Source: Glaciozyma antarctica PI12
Lineage: Eukaryota; Basidiomycota; Microbotryomycetes; Kriegeriales; Camptobasidiaceae
Length of the DNA stretch: 64,000 bases
Direction: 5' to 3'
Assembly: GCA_002917775.1 (NCBI GenBank)
Contig: KZ627148.1
Coordinates: 1,681,671 to 1,745,670 of the forward strand
The position numbers were made by a program, and so were the translations under genes. The notes under the pieces were generated by a model. The model had not been told where the DNA came from, did no database searches, and saw only the letters and a program-made list of their open reading frames with translations. Position 1 is the first letter of the stretch. Each line of letters opens with the position of its first letter. Below are positions 10,760-21,210 of this stretch, in pieces.

Positions 10760-12317
10760 GTCGATACAGAGGTGGGGTAGGAGGAACAAGAGGAAGCAGA
10801 GCCTTCCAGATTCCTAGAGAAGTTCGGACTTCTCCATTTTCGAGCAATTCCAGCTCGCCCCACCGAAACCTCCTTCATGCACACGATGTCCCGCCAGCCA
10901 GTGAATTTTGGATTGCAGACCGCTGATCCTTTAGCAAGAGGCGAGGGAGTGATGACAATGCTCGCGAGCAGCCTCTGGGTTTGGTGTAGAGCGAGCTGCT
11001 GAGGAGGGACCGCCGCTCCATCTCTTTGAGATGGCGGGTGGCGAAGCTCGCCTGGAAGAGCTTGCGGGAACGTCGCAAAACTGAAGTAACGCGGGCGGGG
11101 TTGCAGAAAAGGCTGCGGGGTGCAACCCTCCCCGTTCTTGCGACGAATGACAAGCGAGGAGCGAAGACTAGGAGGGAGGCGCTTCCCCCCAACACTCCCC
11201 AGTGGCCGATGGATCTGAGAACACTAAAGCAGGTTGGTCCTGAGAAGCAAGTCGCGTCTGACGGCGGAGGCCTCATCTGCTCTCCAGTCCGCACTCCGAT
11301 GAGGACCTCGCTCGCCGAACGCAGCCAGATTGACTCCTCAACGGCCGAGCTTCGCAAGAAAAAGAACACGTCCCTGCTATAGAAACCCTTGAGCTTCAGG
11401 GATACAAGACGGCATGGATTCTCCGTCGTGAAGAGCGGGATCAACGAGAAGTTCGACGGCCGAAGTCAGCAAGGCGTAGAGAGCGGAAGCGCGGAGCGTT
11501 CCAGCAGGATTGAGGGTAAAAGGAATATTACCAACAATTGCAGTACGTGTTCGTTCGCGACGTTGAACGGGAAGCGGTGGAGCGGACAGCTCGCTCACCA
11601 GGCGAGCAGCGACTCAGCCCCAAAAAGCTGGTAGAAGCCTCTAACCCAGGCGCAAGAGCTCCAGTTCGGTAGTGTTCAAGAGCTCGATCACCCAGACAGA
11701 CTCAGACGGGTACAGCGAGCGGATTCAGCCATGGCTCCAGGGTGTCCGTCCGGCCACGGACTCAGGGCCAGATCCTCGCGTCCACCGCCCGCCCGCCAGC
11801 CTCACCCGAGCACAAAAACCCCTGAAGAGTTGTAGCTCTCCATAAGAGTGACCCGGCCAGGCGAGCATTGTGCGATGAGGCAGCGCAGAGGATCGTAGCG
11901 GGGAGCGAGGCGAGAGAGCTCGAGCTGGAGCGATTAGGAACTCGTGGGTTCGCTTCCTCTGAGCCACAAGAACTAGCCCGGTCCCAGATCCACCGTGCTT
12001 CCTCCTTGAGAGGAGTCTTCGTCGCCAGGTCCTCCGAGTCCCCCCGTTCGGAGGACCTAGCCTGGAAGTTGCAGAAGAGCTCGTCGTCATCGAGGCTGGC
12101 GTTGGGGGGAGAAGAGCAGGTGAACCGTTGGGCGAGTTTCGAGCGCCGGAGCAAGAGACAGCTCCCAGAGCAGCTTCTTTTAGTCCAACCGAGCAGGGAG
12201 AGCAATCCAGAGCAGTGCGTTGAGGGTGGAAGAAGAACAACCGTCGGAGACGTTCGAGACAATTCCCTTTCGCCGCACCACGCCTCTTCGCTTTCTCCCA
12301 ACACCCTTCCGCCCACC
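10760..12317. other. 1.56-kb stretch without a supported gene, upstream of HSF-type gene and TOM40
   Basis: The flanking genes diverge from this stretch. Open frames exist on both strands (for example 11762-12349 minus and 11868-12317 plus) but they overlap each other, have no recognisable motifs and read as shadows of GC-rich sequence. A short minus-strand frame at 11377-11598 contains AIVGNIPF but no family I know. An inverted repeat lies at 12025-12065. The region may hold long 5' leaders, a non-coding RNA or an orphan gene; the sequence alone does not decide. Confidence 0.5.
12025..12065. repeat. Inverted repeat (hairpin-forming), 13-nt left arm
   Basis: The arm CCAGGTCCTCCGA (12025-12037) is followed by a C-rich spacer and by TCGGAGGACCT (12048-12058), with CCTGG after a two-base bulge (12061-12065). 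This would form a strong hairpin about 250 bases upstream of the TOM40 start. No function is known. Confidence 0.7.
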
Positions 12318-13772
12318 ATGGACCCCACCTTCAGCGCACCCTTCCCCACGGAATCCTCCTACACGTCCGCCCTTCCCCCTTTCCTCGCCCCTCTCGGTTC
12401 CGTCCTCGATCGCCTTCAAGGCGCTCGCGAGGCTCTCCAGCTGGGCGACCCTGGCAAGGCGGAGGAGCTCGGTCGGGAAGTCAAGAGTGTGTTCTTCTTC
12501 TCCTACCTCTCCGCGCTGTCCTACTCTAGCCCTGGAGCACCACGCCCGACCCAGTCGCTGACGACTTTTTTGCGCTCCTCCTCCGCTCAGTGACCCACCT
12601 TACCAACTACACGTTCGATGGCGCGCGTGCAGACCTCTCCAAGGTCCTTTCCCAGGTTCCGGCGTTCCAGGTTACCCACTCGTTCGCGGCGGGCTCTCAG
12701 GGAGGACCGATGGGCGGCGTCAGCGCGGGGACGTACAACTTCGGAGCAGTCTACGCTACGGCCAAGGTGCGTTTCGCGGCAGGGAGGTGGATTTAAGGGA
12801 TGGGAGCTGATTGTGTATCGGGGAACAGACCTTCATGCAGGGAATGGTTGACAACGAGGGCGGCATCACTGGCCGACTCAACTACGGCTGGTCACCAGCC
12901 AACACCACCAAGGCTTCCGTTCAGGTGCGCGCGTCCACTTCGTTTCCTGCGGCAGAACGCTTGCTAACCTCTCGCGCGACCAGCTCGGTGCCACCGCCGC
13001 TTCCCCCTCCATGTTCTCCCTCGAGCACGACCGAACCGGCCTCGACTACTCGCTCTACCCTAAAAACGTACCAACCCCAACCCCACCGACCTCACCGGAA
13101 CGTAACGTACCTCGACCTCCAATCCGTCACCCCTCACCTCGCTCTCGGAGTCGAAGCCGTCTACCAGCGCCCTACGCCCGATCTCGAGGAATGCACGCTC
13201 GGATACATGGCCAAGTGGCACCACGTTCAGAAGGACGCTCTCACGGGGCAAGCGGCCAAGGACAGCTGGATCGCGACGGCGCAGATCCTCACGCAGGGCG
13301 TGTGGCAGGCGACGTACTGGCGCAAGTTGGCCGACAAGGTCGATGCTGGAGTGGACGTCATGGTCGCTCCTGCGATGGACCCCAAGCAGCGCAGGGCGGT
13401 CGCGACCGCTGGAGTCAAGTATGACTTCAGGATGGCGACGTTCAGGGGACAGGTCGACTCGGAGGGCAAGGTCTCGGCGTTGCTGGAGCAGAGGCTCAGT
13501 CCGTCGTTCGCGTTCTTGATGGCGGGAGAGCTCGATCACGTCAAGGTGCGTTCCGTTCGTTTCTTGAGGGGCAGAACGAGGCAGCTGACTGGGCTGCATG
13601 GTCGCGCAGAGCACCTCCAAGTACGGAATCGGAATCATGGTCGAGTCGTGCGTTCTCTCGCTTCTCCACTCTTGCGAACTCGTCGCTGACCCTTGTTTTG
13701 TGCAGCGCGTCGGACGAGATGAACGAGGCGGCGATGGCGGCGGCGCAGGCGCAGGGCGCACCCCCTATGTAA
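12318..13772 (+). CDS. TOM40: Mitochondrial import channel Tom40 (apparent one-base frame break)
   Basis: This is the beta-barrel pore of the outer-membrane TOM complex, through which nearly all nuclear-encoded mitochondrial proteins enter. The start is ATG 12318. Exons are 12318-12486, 12591-12766, 12829-12924, 12984-13545, 13610-13647 and 13706-13772 (TAA). Diagnostic sequence includes THLTNYTFDGARADL, NFGAVYATAKTFMQGMVDNE, GRLNYGWSPANTTKA and FRGQVDSEGKVSALLEQRLS. In exon 4 the frame reading MFSLEHDRTGLDYSLYPK does not match the frame that resumes with VTYLDLQSVTPHLALGVEA; the change lies between about 13055 and 13110 and no AG acceptor exists there. One surplus base, for example in the A5 run at 13062-13066, would account for it. 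As Tom40 is essential, a sequence error is more likely than a dead gene. The C-terminus is extended by an Ala/Gln-rich tail. Confidence 0.9.
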
Positions 13773-14148
13773 ATCCTCGGGCGGGCAGCGAAGGATCGGA
13801 GGGAGGACAGCAACGGGGAGGTTTAGAACCTGAAACAACAACGAACAACTTGTCGAGCATATGGACTACTAGCACCCTTCAACCCGATTCGGTCGTAGCT
13901 GCTCCTCCTGCGACTTCTGAACTCCTTCGAGCGGCACGTCCCCGGTCGGCCTAACGAGCAGAGTTGTCCCACTCCTTCGCAGCTCTCAACCTCCCTCTCT
14001 CGCGGCAGCGCATGGTACCAGCTTCGAAATAGTCCCAGCACCGTTACAGCTCGTCCACCGTTCGTCTCCACCCCCCAGCAACCCAAAGTCGCTTCGAAAG
14101 GCGATAGTGTCCCGACAGCAAGCGCATCCGGCCTCCGTAACTCCCTCT
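13773..14148. other. Convergent 3' ends of TOM40 and RPS21
   Basis: The two genes end towards each other here, leaving about 376 bases of 3' untranslated and terminator sequence. No open frame with coding character and no recognisable RNA gene is seen. Confidence 0.6.
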
Positions 14149-14609
14149 CTACTTGGCGTAGGACCAGACGGTCTTGAGAACTGCGAAACAAGGAACAGGG
14201 AACCGTTAGCTCCCACTCCAGCCCCATCCTCCCGCACAGCACGTCGACTCACGTCCGTCAGCAGTCGCGAGCCTGTAGGAACACACCGTCAGCTCCTGAC
14301 TCTCCCGTACTATCTCTCCCAACAATGCTCACCTGTTCAACGCATCGTCCGAGTCTCCAGTCTCCCGGAGTCCTCCGTGGAAAGCGTAGGTGACGTTGGC
14401 GCCGGTGCTCTTTCCCTCCTCGTCGACCTCAGCGACGTTGATCTGGACGGATGCGTGGTCCTTGGAGGTGATGAGGCGGTTGGTGGCGGAGCACTTGCGG
14501 GGGACGTAGAGGTCGACAACCTGGCCCTGAGGAGGGTGAGAGGGTCCGTCAGTCCCTACTTTCTCGGGAATGGCCAGAGGGGATGGGAACGCACTTGATC
14601 GTTCAGCAT
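14149..14609 (-). CDS. RPS21: 40S ribosomal protein eS21 (RPS21)
   Basis: This is the small-subunit ribosomal protein eS21, needed for 40S assembly and 3' processing of 20S pre-rRNA. Exons are 14609-14595 (MLNDQ), 14526-14333, 14272-14253 and 14180-14149 (stop TAG), totalling 261 nt and 86 residues, matching the usual 83-87. The family sequence is unmistakable: [38 protein letters not shown] and [20 protein letters not shown] ending SYAK. Splitting of a very short first exon from the body is typical of ribosomal protein genes in introns-rich fungi. It converges with TOM40 and diverges from SPT8. Confidence 0.96.
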
Positions 14610-15227
14610 GGTGGAAGAAAGGTCTGCGCGGAGGAGGGAGAGGGAGATAAGGGGGTCAGCAGGTGGTCCCTCCACGTCCAGTTCGTCCTCCCTATGCTGC
14701 GCCCTCCCCACTGTTCCTGCGCCCTCCTGCCCCCTCTACAAAAATCGCCAGCGCTCCCCCCTCCTATTCCCTGTCCTGGGTCCCTCGCCAATGCCCCTCC
14801 TGGCCCTCGCCGGGTGCCCCTCCTCCCATCTCGAAGTGAAAATCCTTCTCCGCCGGTTCCTGAGGCTGGGCGGTCGTTCGAAAGACCGGGAGAGCGGGGC
14901 TGGATTGCGGCTGCGTGGAGTGAGGTCGAGGGTGTTGTACTTACGGGGAGGGTGGGCTGAAGGGAGTGAGTGAAGTGCTGAGGGAGTAAGAGCGCGGGAC
15001 GCAGAAAGTCGGCTGAGGCACCGAATTCGATTTCGAACCTCTCGACCTTGCTGGCGGGTCTCCACTTCGCAACCCCCACCCACCAGCTCACCGCCAGCTC
15101 AGAAGGACACGCCGAGGAGCTCAGGTCGGAGCGGGAACTTGAACGAGAGCCGCAGAGCCACTCGCCCCAACGCCGTCGCGCCAACCTCCAGCTCGCCCCC
15201 ACGACTCAGCGCGTCTCTTTCGCAACA
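14610..15227. promoter_or_regulatory. Divergent promoter region of RPS21 and SPT8
   Basis: About 618 bases lie between the two start codons. The strand towards RPS21 is rich in pyrimidine tracts, as expected of a ribosomal protein promoter, but I see no TATA box or named element. Part may be a leader intron of RPS21, which I could not define. Confidence 0.5.
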
Positions 15228-17391
15228 ATGGACCTTACAGGGGACAGCGAGGAAGACGATGGGCCAACGAATATTCTGGACGAGACCTCCCCCGTCCGGT
15301 TCTCCTCCCAGTCGAGCTCCCCTTCCTCCTCGTCCTCGTCCTCGGACGACGAGGACGCCATGGAGGCGGAAACAGCTGCGGTGCCTCAGCAGGAACAACC
15401 GACGCGGGAGAAGGATGGACCTCACGAACCCACGGCCGCCGATCCCCTCTCGCCCTCTCTCGCCATCTCGCCCTCCTCGACAAACTCCGCCCCCGACTCC
15501 CTCGCGACCTACCTCTCCGCCATCTCCCAGCGCCGCGCCCTCTTCCTTCCCTCTCCTAGCACCCCCACCCCGACCTCCTACTCTGTCGAATCCATCTCCA
15601 CCATTGTGCAAGGCACCGACATCCACGCCTTCGCCATTCCTCCATGCTCCTCCCACATCTACTCCGGCGGGCAGGACGGCTTCATTCGACGGTACGCGCT
15701 GCACGCGATGCTGAACGGGACAGGCGTCGACAATCCTGCGTTCACGAACTTGACGATGAAGCCTGGAGGGAGCGGTTCGGCGGTCGAGTCGCGTCTGCCG
15801 GTGCTGGTCAACTATTGGGAGAACGAGGAGCCTGGCCCGTGGGTGGAGGATCTGCTGAAGGCCGGGGATGCGGAGGCGGTGGGGATCGAGGCGGAGAGCA
15901 GGAGGGAGAAGCTCAAGTGGGGACCGAAGAATGCGGCGTTGGGAGGACCGAGTCCGGTGTATAGCATCGCGGTCCAGAGGGAGGAGCTCTGGGGATTGAG
16001 CGGAACGGCTGTGAGTAAACTGTCGCTTTTCTGCGCGGGAAAGGAGCTGACGAGTGCGTTCCTTGATGCCCGCAGCGTGGGACCATCAACCTCTTTACGA
16101 TCCGCCACGACGAGGGACAGATTCGCCATGTCTTCAGATCCTCGGACGTCAACCCGTCTGCAGGGCATCGCTCCAACTCTCCCGTCTCCGTCCTCACCCT
16201 CAACAGTGACGAGACCTCTTTTCTCAGCGGTGGCTGGGACAGCCGCATTCTCGTGCGTCTCCTCGTTTCGCACTCCCCACTCTCACTCGCTGACCCCTCT
16301 CGCTCCTTCGCAGCAATGGGACCTCAACACCGGCCTCGCTACACGCGCCTACACCGGCCACGTCTCTCAAATCTCCACCATCGCCTTCCGCCCCACCTTC
16401 ACCATCGCCTCCTCCTCCGAAGACGTCGAAATGACCGACGCAGCCAACGGCGACCTCCCTCCCTCTCCCGTCATCTCCCCTTCATCCTCCACTGGCGTAG
16501 CAGCCGCTCTTGTCCATCCTTCCGCCGCTCCTCAGAATCTCGACCTCAACGACAGCTTGGGCAGCGAAGCGGATGCAGACGGAGAAGCGGACGCGGACGG
16601 AGACGATGATGATGAGATGATATTGCCGAACGGGACAGCGCTGAATGGGATGCCAGCGGCGGGACTGAGTGGGAGGAAGACGGCGGGAGAGATCACTAAG
16701 GCTGTTCCCGTCCTTGGGGCTGTCGAGCTGCCTGAGCTGTCACGGGACGTCTTCTTGAGCTCGAGCATCGACGGACAGGCGCTCATCTGGGATCGGAGGG
16801 TACCGAATGGGGAGAAGGGCTGGGTTCGACGACTGGATGACAGCTCGAAGAACGCAGGGTGGTGCGCCTCGGTACGTCCCCTTCTCCCTCTCCCCTTGGG
16901 GAGAGCCAACTGACGCTTTGAACTTCAGGCATGCTGGTCGCTTTCTGGAAACCAGATCTACGTCGGCCGCCGTTCCTCCGTCGTCGAAATCTTCGACATC
17001 AGGCACTCCTCCCCCTCCTCCCCCATTCTCCAAACTCTCCGCATGCCACTCTCCTCCGGCCCCGTCAGCTCCATCGCAGCGCTTCCTTCAGGGAATCACC
17101 TCATCACGGCGTCGGAGGATAACATTCGCGTGTGGGATCTCGAGAAGGCGAAAGTTGAGAAGAGCGCACCTGGGCTCGGAGGCTTCAAGATCATCCCCGG
17201 TCACCATGGAGGGAGGACGTCTCAGCTTTGTGAGTTTTCCTTTGTATGGCGCAGATGGAGTGGCAGCTGATAAGGCTGGTACAGGGGTGGATCCGACGGT
17301 CAAGTTCTTGATCTCGGCGAGCGGGAGTCGAGGGTGGGAGGGAACGAGTACGGAGAGCATGGTCGTGCACGAGATCAAGTCGGTCTTTTAG
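15228..17391 (+). CDS. SPT8: SAGA complex subunit Spt8 (WD40)
   Basis: Spt8 is the WD40 subunit of SAGA that helps recruit TBP to promoters in the nucleus. The start is ATG 15228, which has an A at -3 (CAACAATGG). Exons are 15228-16010, 16076-16252, 16314-16871, 16929-17229 and 17285-17391 (TAG), 1,926 nt and 641 residues, with all phases agreeing. The first 120 residues are acidic and Ser-rich. The family hallmark follows: IVQGTDIHAFAIPPCSSHIY, SGGQDGFIRRYALHAMLNGT and LVNYWENEEPGPWVEDLLK. WD repeats continue with FLSGGWDSRILQWDLNTG, GQALIWDRRVPNGEKGW and ITASEDNIRVWDLEKAK. A long acidic insertion (Asp/Glu/Ala) lies between the second and third recognisable repeats. Identity is based on the YWENEEPGPW block and the acidic N-terminus. 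Confidence 0.93.
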
Positions 17392-17826
17392 CGGCGTTTG
17401 ACGCTGAGGGACCCCCGCAAGACAACGAGGTGCGTCGTTCCGTTCTCTTCGTTTGATTCTTTCGCTGAGTCGCCGCTGAGCAGACCGTCCGAGCACCGAA
17501 TCCTCTCTCCGCCGGCACTCGTTGGTAGTTCGTGCCTCTGCAAGAATCCTGTTGTTACATTCTCGCCGAGCTCTACCTCGCTCGCTGTCACTATCTCGTT
17601 CTCAGCACCACGTTCACATACCGTCTCCTCCGCTCTCGATCGCTTCTGCTCCCATACGCGCACCTTGCATCCAAGCCTCCCACAGTACTTCCTTCACCAA
17701 GACTTCTTGCAATGCAACATAAATTACCTCCCCCTCTGCTCGCTAACTCCTCCCAACCCGCATCACCGCCCTCTTCAACCTGCGCTCACAAGATCAGCTC
17801 CCATCTCCACCTCCACCACGTCAAAC
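17392..17826. other. Convergent intergenic stretch
   Basis: SPT8 and the membrane protein gene end towards each other. The interval is pyrimidine-rich on the plus strand and holds no coding sequence I can support. Confidence 0.55.
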
Positions 17827-19431
17827 TCACTCATAAAGCATCACATCCGCCCACACCCAACTCCCCGGTACCGCAAGCGGGTGCAGCAAGTCCCTAAAAT
17901 GGTGCTCCTGCCCATTCATGAGCGTCCCCCACTCGTCGATTAGGAGCCGCTCGTCGAACCCATAAGCCTCGTTATCTTCTGCTTCTACTTCGCGCGGAAG
18001 ACGGAGGGAGCGGTGAGAGGAGGAGGATTGGAGGTCGGAGATGACTTGTCGTGCGAGAGAGTCGAGTGCGAAGACGCGCTGCGGGCGCGCGGCGTTAGCG
18101 CTGGTCACGGCGAGAGGGAAGGAACGTACGGGGAAGGGAGTGTAATTGTGTCGATGAGGATGGTGGAGCGTGCGCCAGAGGATCGTAGGGCCGTGGCGGA
18201 GGCTTCCGTCCTTGCTCTTGAAGCTCCTTGCGATCGCCTTGATCGCCTTGCGCGCTTCGAGCTCCCACGTTGCTTCGCGCTCTGGCGAGAGGTTCGTGTA
18301 CGGGATCGTCGAATCCTCGGGGTAGGGACGGGAGCGGAAGCCGTTGGCGACGAAATCCTCTGTTCGCGTGCGGAGTGAGTGGTGGAGGAGCGAGCGAGGG
18401 GGAGGACGGACCTTCGGTGTACTTGCGCAAGTCCCAGAAACCAGAGCTGATCTCGATGAGGTCGGGATAGACGATTTGAGGACGGTCGAGGGTCTTCGCA
18501 AGCCGTTCGAGGAGAGGCTTCGTGATGGCGTCCAGTCGGTCAACCCAGCTCGCTGCGACTCTATCAGCTCCCTTCTATCCCAGCGGCAAGAAAGAAGCTT
18601 ACCAGGCCCATGGTACCACCTCTCCGTCTCAAAGAAGTGCTCCGCACCCTCCAACCCCCACGTAAACACGCTCACGAGCGTCGCTCCGTACTCCTCCACA
18701 TCGCACACCCAAGGATTCGTCAACTCCTGCCCATCCGCCGGCCTCCCCTCCCAAAACGCTTCCTTCTCCCTCCGCGTCGCTCCCCTCTCCACGCTCTCAG
18801 CACTCTCCTTCCCATCCGGGTCGAGTTCAATGACGTGCGGCTTGACGTATGGCGGAGGAGAGGCGGGGTGAGAGGAAGTGACGAGAAACAGGCGGCCCTG
18901 GACAAGGTCGCAAAAGTCCTTGAGGTGGAAGCGGTCGATACTGTCGCCGTGGATCAAGACGGTTCGGTTCATGAGCCACGGGAGGAAGATGCGACCATTC
19001 GTCGAGGCGGCGTCCGTGGTACGCGGTGGGATCAGAGGGCTTGTATCACCTTCTGGTCGATATAGAGAGGATAGATATGCGGAGGGCGCGCAGGACGTGT
19101 CAAAGGGCGTCCAGAGGGTTGAGGAGGGTGCGGCGAGGTCGACGTGCAGTCGGCCGTTCGAGGCAAAGGGATTGCAATGGAACTCGCCCGTTGGAGGAGT
19201 GGAGGAGGAGGAAGAGGTGAAGAGGTCGTCGAGGGAGTTGTGGAGTCGGTCGGGGAGGGGAATGGTGAAGTGAGGAGAGGTCGGGGAGGAGGAGGAGGAG
19301 GGGAGGAGGAGGTAGGTGAAGAGAGCGAGAGAGGCGAGGGGGACGAAGATGACTGGTCGCCTGATATAGCTCCAGCGGCGTTTGGGAGCTGCTGGTGGCT
19401 CCCAAGCTGGGAGGTTGATTCGAGAGGTCAT
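17827..19431 (-). CDS. Type II membrane protein with GDS motif (PC-esterase/SGNH-like)
   Basis: The predicted protein has 483 residues, a short cytosolic tail, one membrane segment (about residues 25-43, VIFVPLASLALFTYLLLP) and a large lumenal domain, a layout typical of Golgi enzymes. Exons are 19431-18603, 18552-18412, 18359-18130 and 18078-17827 (TGA), 1,452 nt in phase. The lumenal part contains NRTVLIHGDSIDRFHLKDFC; the GDS block resembles the catalytic serine motif of PC-esterase/trichome-birefringence-like acyltransferases. The C-terminus has DEWGTLMNGQEHHFRDLLHP, where a D-x(n)-H pair could supply the rest of a triad. Substrate and reaction are unknown. The gene may belong with the other glycan-related genes in the window. 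The family call is an inference from one motif and topology. Confidence 0.65.
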   Translation of the reverse strand: MTSRINLPAWEPPAAPKRRWSYIRRPVIFVPLASLALFTYLLLPSSSSSPTSPHFTIPLPDRLHNSLDDLFTSSSSSTPPTGEFHCNPFASNGRLHVDLAAPSSTLWTPFDTSCAPSAYLSSLYRPEGDTSPLIPPRTTDAASTNGRIFLPWLMNRTVLIHGDSIDRFHLKDFCDLVQGRLFLVTSSHPASPPPYVKPHVIELDPDGKESAESVERGATRREKEAFWEGRPADGQELTNPWVCDVEEYGATLVSVFTWGLEGAEHFFETERWYHGPGKLLSCRWDRRELIESQRAGLTDWTPSRSLSSNGLRRPSTVLKSSIPTSSRSALVSGTCASTPKVRPPPRSLLHHSLRTRTEDFVANGFRSRPYPEDSTIPYTNLSPEREATWELEARKAIKAIARSFKSKDGSLRHGPTILWRTLHHPHRHNYTPFPVRSFPLAVTSANAARPQRVFALDSLARQVISDLQSSSSHRSLRLPREVEAEDNEAYGFDERLLIDEWGTLMNGQEHHFRDLLHPLAVPGSWVWADVMLYE

Positions 19432-19800
19432 GGAGGGAGAGTGGAGGAAGGAGGAGGAGGTTGGGAGAGAGGTGGAGGGGTGCCGTGATCGCGCCAGTTT
19501 GGAGAAGAGTGTGGCTGGGGGAGGACAGTTGGAGTGGTGAGCTCAGCGAGGAGCTGTGCGCCTCTGCCTAGGTGAGGAGAAAGGAGGGAAGGAGGGACAC
19601 TCAACAAGTTCCCCCTAATTCATTTCGACTTTCGATGGTTGTTCTTCGGGAGATGGCACTGCTTCTGAGACGCTTGTGTGAGAGACCACCTCGAGTTGAG
19701 CTTATGATTCCGCAAGAGGATAAAAACTCGGGGAGCTGGTGCGCCAGATTTGAGCTCCGCGGAGTATCGAACTATTTCTTCCTCCGCCTTCTCCCCTCAA
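19432..19800. promoter_or_regulatory. Divergent leader region upstream of two membrane-protein genes
   Basis: This interval separates the start of the minus-strand GDS protein from the split start codon at 19801. It should contain both promoters and the non-coding first exon of the plus-strand gene. No TATA box is evident. A frame starting ATG at 19635 reads through to the donor but has no homology I recognise. Confidence 0.45.
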
Positions 19801-20787
19801 AGTGAGTGACCTTCGCACGCATCGAGCGAATGCTGAGTTTTAATCTACAGTGCCAAAGAAGAAGGGCCAAAAAGCGAAGAGGAAGCCAGAGAGCAGCGGC
19901 ACCGTAGACAGCTCAGCTACGGTACCTCCTCCCCCACCACGTCGCAACGCTGGCGCAGAAGCACGACCCAACACACCACCGCAATATCGTCGTAGAGATT
20001 GGAGACCTTTCTATCACTCGTCAGTTGAGGAAGTACGCGCATGGGGTCGAGGAGCTGACGTCGCACCAGGGATCAGGCTGCCAACCTCGCTCAAGCAGAC
20101 CGCGACACGCAGCTGTTCATGTTGGCAGTCAGTCCTCTCCGCGATCCATGGTCTTCCGCGCTGAATCTTCTCTCGGCAGGTCATGTCCTTCCTGCTCCGC
20201 TCGGCGTACTAGGACAGAGCCTCCCTCTGGGACCGTTCCTCCATCTCTCCCTCGGAGCTCCACTGCGCCACGACCTTCCTCTCCGGCTTACTTCAAGCCA
20301 ATTCCCTCTTGCTCTTCGAAGCCAACGCCACCGCATTCCGCGCCACTCTCCTCCCCCACCGCCGTTTCCGACTCCCCTGCGGCTGCATCTGGACGTGCGA
20401 ACTTCCTCCCGGCCCACCTCCACGCCCTTCTCCCCCAGCCGATTTCGACGAAGATTCCGGGATCAAGACCGAGGACCACTTCCTTCTCTACGCCTGGGCG
20501 GTCCTTCTCAAGACGTACCTTTTCGCCCTCGTCGCTCGCTCCTTCCTCAACTGGATGGAGCTGAAATTCCTGGAGCGGACGAACGAGAGGGTCGTAGGAT
20601 GGTGCTGGGGAATTGCAAAGGTGTTGTTGGGCGTGTCGTGCGTCACGGTCGCTGCGGGAGCTGCTTGGGGGCTGAGCTGGTTGGAGCTGCTGGTGGGGTG
20701 AGTCCGCTATTCGGTGGCGGAGAGAAGGGAAGCTGATGATTCAGCGAGTATAGAATCGGTGCGGTGCTGCTCAGCCTCTTCTGGTAG
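19801..20787 (+). CDS. Small membrane protein, unrecognised; start codon split by an intron
   Basis: I do not recognise a family. The best model joins A at 19801 to TG at 19851 (intron 19802-19850, GTGAGT...CTACAG), creating ATG for MPKKKGQKAKRK, a lysine-rich N-terminus. Exons then run 19851-20032, 20077-20127, about 20180 or 20213 to 20697, and 20745-20787 (TAG). The third coding exon carries two or three hydrophobic helices: HFLLYAWAVLLKTYLFALVA, VVGWCWGIAKVLLGVSCVTV and GAAWGLSWLELLVG, followed by EYRIGAVLLSLFW at the C-terminus. With the nearer acceptor (20178-20179) the frame meets an in-frame TAG at 20210-20212; with the farther one (20211-20212) it is open. Both keep phase. A membrane location is well supported, the exact N-terminal half less so. 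Confidence 0.6.
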
Positions 20788-21210
20788 CTGGCTTTCGCAG
20801 GCAGCAGAGCTCGGCAGCGAGGGAGCGAGAGGCGGTTATGCGGGTGGTGGGGCTGAAGTTTGTGGAGATGCGATTGTAAACGTCCTCAAGGGACGGTGGG
20901 TGGTTCTGAAAGAACGAACGAGGTCGAGCTGAGGAGGGTCTGCGAAAGCACGAGCGATCTTGCGAGCGAGCGGAGAACGAGCGGAGAACGAGCGAAACAA
21001 AATCCCTGGCCCCTTGATTTTTTCCTTGCGATGCTCTTGAGTACGAAGTAACTATCCTAGACCAATGCCTAGTTCACTAGAGGAAAGAGAGAGAGGAACA
21101 GGCGCTCTTCCCCCACCCATCGCCGCGGGGCCGAGAAGCACGCAATTCTCAATCTCAGAAAAGTGAGGTCGCCAAGTTCTTTCTGCTCTTCACCCCAACC
21201 GACCGCCACT
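20788..21210. promoter_or_regulatory. Intergenic, MET10 promoter
   Basis: About 420 bases between tandem plus-strand genes. It holds the terminator of the membrane-protein gene and the MET10 promoter. A short repeat GAGCGGAGAAC occurs twice near 20978-20998. I see no recognisable element for sulfur control. Confidence 0.5.

Noticed and set aside
11868-12593. 241-codon plus frame spanning the TOM40 start
   Set aside because: The frame contains the TOM40 N-terminus by chance of continuity; upstream part lacks homology, and ATG 12318 matches the family start.
15099-15704. 201-codon antisense frame, Gly/Arg-rich, opposite SPT8
   Set aside because: Reverse translation of Ser/Pro-rich SPT8 codons; no independent evidence.
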